The notes under the pieces were generated by a model. The model was given only the letters and a program-made list of their open reading frames with translations, had not been told where the DNA came from and did no database searches. From positions 1 through 9,024 of the forward strand of contig CATMOC010000120.1 of the NCBI GenBank assembly GCA_950071955.1: a stretch of DNA of 9,024 bases, in the 5' to 3' direction. This document shows positions 7,035 through 9,024 of the stretch, piece by piece. The stretch comes from an uncultured Mesorhizobium sp. (lineage in GTDB: Bacteria; Pseudomonadota; Alphaproteobacteria; Rhizobiales; Rhizobiaceae). The position numbers were made by a program, and so were the translations under genes. Within the stretch, counting starts at the first letter, position 1; each line of letters opens with the position of its first letter.

Positions 7035-7778
7035 ATGGTTTCCGATCTCCTGGCCCGACAGGGAAACTGGCTCTTCAGATGGCGGAGCTACTTCCTGCTC
7101 GGCCTTGCTCCGCTGTTCCTCATCGCCCTCTCCAAGCCGGAGGTCGTCGAGGTCGAATTCGGATCCTTTTTCGACTCCGTCTTCGAGGGCGCTTGCATCG
7201 CGTTCGCCTTCGCCGGGCTCGCGGTCAGGGGCTTTACCGTCGGCTACGTTCCGGGCGGCACGTCCGGGCGCAACACCCGCGGACAGCTTGCCGAAACGCT
7301 CAACACTACCGGCCTCTATTCGCTGACCCGCAACCCTCTCTACCTCGGCAACGCCGTCATCTACATGGCGATCGCCGCCTTTACCCAGGACGTCTTCGTG
7401 TTCGTCATCATGGGCCTTTTCCTATGGCTCTATCTGGAACGCATCATCGCGGCCGAGGAAGCGTTTCTCGCGGAGAAATTCGGCAAACCCTACCTTGCCT
7501 GGGCATCGCAGACTCCCGTCTTCCTGCCGCGCCTTACCGGCTGGCGCGCGCCGGTCCTCCCATTCTCGGTTCGCAACGTCCTGCGCAGGGAGTATTCGGG
7601 GTTCTTCGCGATCGTGGCTTCGTTCTTCATCATCGACCAGTTGCACGAGTACCTGACGGAACACCCCGAACACATCGACCTGGCATGGGCGATCACGCTC
7701 GCGGGCGGAGCGATGCTCTACCTTTTCCTGCGGACCCTGAAGAAGCGCACGCGGCTCCTCGACGTGGCAGGCCGTTAG
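7035..7778 (+). CDS. Isoprenylcysteine carboxyl methyltransferase-like (ICMT/PEMT superfamily) membrane protein
   Basis: 247 aa integral inner-membrane protein predicted to transfer a methyl group from S-adenosylmethionine to a lipid or prenyl-type substrate. Hydrophobic segments lie at about 18-32, 52-68, 104-134 (a helical pair), 188-202 and 215-233. The SAM-binding core is recognisable: TTGLYSLTRNPLYLGN (91-106), equivalent to the RxPxYxG motif, and AAEEAFLAEKFGKPYLAW (139-156), equivalent to the EExxL...FG..Y motif. In many family members these motifs lie close to the C-terminus, but here about 90 residues with two further membrane segments follow. Bacteria generally lack prenylated CaaX proteins, so the substrate is likely a lipid; a lipid A/Kdo methyltransferase of the LmtA type is one possibility, not shown here. 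The ATG at 7035 has GAGGGA 7 nt upstream (7022-7027). The frame stays open far upstream without family features. Confidence 0.88.
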   Translation: MVSDLLARQGNWLFRWRSYFLLGLAPLFLIALSKPEVVEVEFGSFFDSVFEGACIAFAFAGLAVRGFTVGYVPGGTSGRNTRGQLAETLNTTGLYSLTRNPLYLGNAVIYMAIAAFTQDVFVFVIMGLFLWLYLERIIAAEEAFLAEKFGKPYLAWASQTPVFLPRLTGWRAPVLPFSVRNVLRREYSGFFAIVASFFIIDQLHEYLTEHPEHIDLAWAITLAGGAMLYLFLRTLKKRTRLLDVAGR

Positions 7779-7813
7779 CTCTCGGCCTCAGGCGACTTCG
7801 GATAGCCCGCCTT

Positions 7814-8287
7814 TCAGTCGAGCTTCATCTTGAAGCCGTAGTGGCTGCGCGCGAAGCCCAGCCGCTCGTAGAAGCGGTGCGCGTCCGCGCGATCCCTGTT
7901 CGAGGAGAGCTGCACGAGGCCCGCGCCGGCCTGTCGCGCAATTTTGATAGCGGCCCGCATCATGGTGGCTCCTATCCCCCGCCCGCGCATGTCGGCACGG
8001 GTCTGCACCGCCTCGATCGTCATGACGAGACGCCCCCGTCCCGTCATCATCGGCGTCAGCGTCGTCTGGAACGTTCCGACGATCTCGCCGCCGAGTTCGG
8101 CCACGTAGAGGGAGTCGCAGGGGCTGGCCGATATCCTGCGGAACGCCGCGAGATAGGAGGGATAGGCCGATTCGTCGACCGTATCGCCGTGGCCGCCGAT
8201 GGAATCGGCGGCGAAGAGTGCGACCAGCGAGCGTATGTCTTCCTCCCGTGCCTCCCGGATCAGGGGGACATCAGACGCCTGTTTCAA
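7814..8287 (-). CDS. GNAT-family N-acetyltransferase, TTG start
   Basis: 157 aa on the minus strand; a cytoplasmic acetyl-CoA-dependent acetyltransferase of unknown substrate. It opens with the typical first strand, PLIREAREEDIRSLVALF. The cofactor-binding motif A is IEAVQTRADMRGRGIGATMM (91-110), with the pyrophosphate loop Arg101-x-x-Gly104-x-Gly106. AHRFYERLGF (136-145) supplies the conserved Tyr140. The start is a TTG at 8287: GGAGAAG lies 6 nt upstream on that strand, the first strand of the fold begins within ten residues, and no ATG occurs until the middle of the protein. It converges with the methyltransferase gene across 35 nt and is divergent from the small secreted-protein gene, with 77 nt between starts. 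Confidence 0.92.
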   Translation of the reverse strand: MKQASDVPLIREAREEDIRSLVALFAADSIGGHGDTVDESAYPSYLAAFRRISASPCDSLYVAELGGEIVGTFQTTLTPMMTGRGRLVMTIEAVQTRADMRGRGIGATMMRAAIKIARQAGAGLVQLSSNRDRADAHRFYERLGFARSHYGFKMKLD

Positions 8288-8364
8288 TTCCCGCTTCTCC
8301 GGCTATTGTGCGCCCGACTCTCCGGGCCGCCCCGGCTCTAGCTGCAAGTACGAGGAAATTCGAG

Positions 8365-8566
8365 ATGGCTTCGCGCGTCGCATTCGCCGCCCTGGCGATG
8401 CCGACCCCATTCTTCCGGCGCGCGCGTGCAGGCGCAGGGTCCGGTCGGCGACGCCTTCGTCGAGGCGGCGGAGGTCAGTTGCGACCCGAGCTTCAACGAA
8501 CTTCCGATCGAATGCGCGGCGGTGCGCGTTTGGGATTCCCGGGGCGCGGAGACAGACGTGCAATGA
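8365..8566 (+). pseudogene. Small two-cysteine secreted protein, apparently frameshifted in its signal peptide
   Basis: An ATG at 8365 with a good SD (GAGGAA, 8352-8357, 7 nt away) begins MASRVAFAALAM, the start of a signal peptide. The frame then turns into an Arg/Gly-rich low-quality sequence to a stop at 8598. In the frame one base later, from about 8426, the text is protein-like: VQAQGPVGDAFVEAAEVSCD then PSFNELPIECAAVRVWDSRG, ending at TGA 8564-8566, with two cysteines 14 residues apart. QAQG resembles the cut site and start of a mature secreted protein. Between them, PILPARA in the third frame (8406-8426) looks like the end of a signal peptide. The simplest reading is one or more indels, real or sequencing errors, between about 8400 and 8428. 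I do not recognise the family. Alternatives are an intact 77-aa protein in the ATG frame or a short GTG-started protein from 8426. Confidence 0.45.
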
Positions 8567-8594
8567 ACTCCGCAAGTCTCACGGCAGCGTCGGC

Positions 8595-9024
8595 GTGACC
8601 GGCCGCGGGGATGCCGCGCCGGGCGCCGACGGCCGATTCGGCGCCAACATTGCCGGCATCTTATGCGCGATGGGCGCCGCGACGGCCTTTTCCCTGAACG
8701 ACGTCGCCATCAAGTGGCTATCGGGCGACTATCCCCTGCACGAGATCACGTTCTTCCGCAGCCTCTTCGCGATCTGCATCACGCTCGCGGTCTTCGTGCC
8801 GCTCGAGGGATCCTACCGGAACCTGCTCACCAAGCGCCTGCGGTTTCATACGCTGCGCGGCGCAATCGTGGTCACCGCGAACATGGCCTTCTACACCGGC
8901 CTGGCGACCTTGCCGCTCGGCGAGGCGACGGCGATCTACTTCGTCGCGCCGCTGTTCATCACGGCGCTTTCGGTGCTGCTGCTTGGCGAAACGGTCGGTC
9001 CGCGCCGCTGGGTCGCCGTGCTGG
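8595..9024 (+). CDS. EamA/DMT-family transporter, N-terminal part (cut by right edge)
   Basis: 143 codons are visible of a protein that is usually about 290-310 aa with ten membrane helices. After a short Gly/Ala-rich cytoplasmic lead (1-16), helices are apparent at about 17-36 (NIAGILCAMGAATAFSLND), 50-70 (EITFFRSLFAICITLAVFV), 88-105 and 109-131 (TAIYFVAPLFITALSVLLLG). The FFRSLFA and ATAIYFVAPLF blocks are characteristic of EamA-domain drug/metabolite transporters in the inner membrane, which export metabolites or amino-acid-like compounds; the substrate is unknown. The chosen start is GTG 8595, since the first family-like helix begins soon after and the next in-frame ATG at 8670 would cut helix 1. 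No strong SD precedes the GTG, so the start is provisional. The stop of the 77-codon ATG frame at 8596-8598 overlaps it as GTGA. Confidence 0.88.
   Translation, partial: MTGRGDAAPGADGRFGANIAGILCAMGAATAFSLNDVAIKWLSGDYPLHEITFFRSLFAICITLAVFVPLEGSYRNLLTKRLRFHTLRGAIVVTANMAFYTGLATLPLGEATAIYFVAPLFITALSVLLLGETVGPRRWVAVL

Noticed and set aside
7790..7812. AGGCG/CGCCT inverted repeat in the 35-nt convergent gap after the methyltransferase gene, considered as a terminator
   Set aside because: Only a 5-bp stem with a 13-nt loop and no T-run beyond two or three bases; too weak to call.
6863..8341. 492-codon plus-strand frame crossing the methyltransferase and GNAT genes
   Set aside because: Arg/Pro/His-rich and spans two genes on different strands; no motif supports it.
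1..9024. A mobile element, CRISPR array, toxin-antitoxin or defence system
   Set aside because: No transposase, integrase, direct-repeat array, paired small toxin/antitoxin genes or defence domains were found on either strand; gene order and composition are those of core chromosome.

Overview
The window is a high-GC stretch of ordinary bacterial chromosome, almost certainly from an alphaproteobacterium and probably from the Hyphomicrobiales (Rhizobiales). The main evidence is an accB-accC-aat cluster beside genes for a DUF2155 protein and an NDUFA12-type complex I accessory subunit, which is a familiar alphaproteobacterial neighbourhood. NDUFA12 homologues in bacteria are typical of this class, the group related to mitochondria. 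No tRNA, rRNA, CRISPR, insertion sequence, phage or plasmid feature was seen. I cannot name the genus from the sequence alone.

Layout: (1) 1-763, minus strand: most of a PLP-dependent class I aminotransferase, running off the left edge. (2) 894-3126, plus strand: a secreted BepA-like M48 zinc metalloprotease with a TPR tail, then, 28 nt later, a ScsC-like DsbA-family thiol oxidoreductase. Together they look like an envelope protein-folding operon. (3) 3127-3366: a 240-nt leader with several small hairpins. (4) 3367-5811, plus strand: accB, accC and aat, tightly packed. They encode the biotin carrier and biotin carboxylase of acetyl-CoA carboxylase and the leucyl/phenylalanyl-tRNA-protein transferase of the N-degron pathway. 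(5) 6833-5816, minus strand: the NDUFA12 homologue followed by the DUF2155 periplasmic protein, which converges on aat with only 4 nt between stop codons. (6) 7035-7778, plus strand: an ICMT/PEMT-type membrane methyltransferase. (7) 8287-7814, minus strand: a GNAT acetyltransferase starting at TTG. (8) 8365-8566, plus strand: a small two-cysteine secreted protein whose signal-peptide region and mature region are in different frames. (9) 8595 to the right edge, plus strand: the N-terminal part of an EamA/DMT transporter.

Most of the window is core metabolism and envelope maintenance, and I see no convincing new multi-gene system. The points most worth checking are the protease-plus-disulfide-enzyme pairing, the accB leader where aroQ would be expected in related genomes, the apparently frameshifted small secreted protein, and a perfect 14-bp palindrome in the divergent region between the NDUFA12 and methyltransferase genes.
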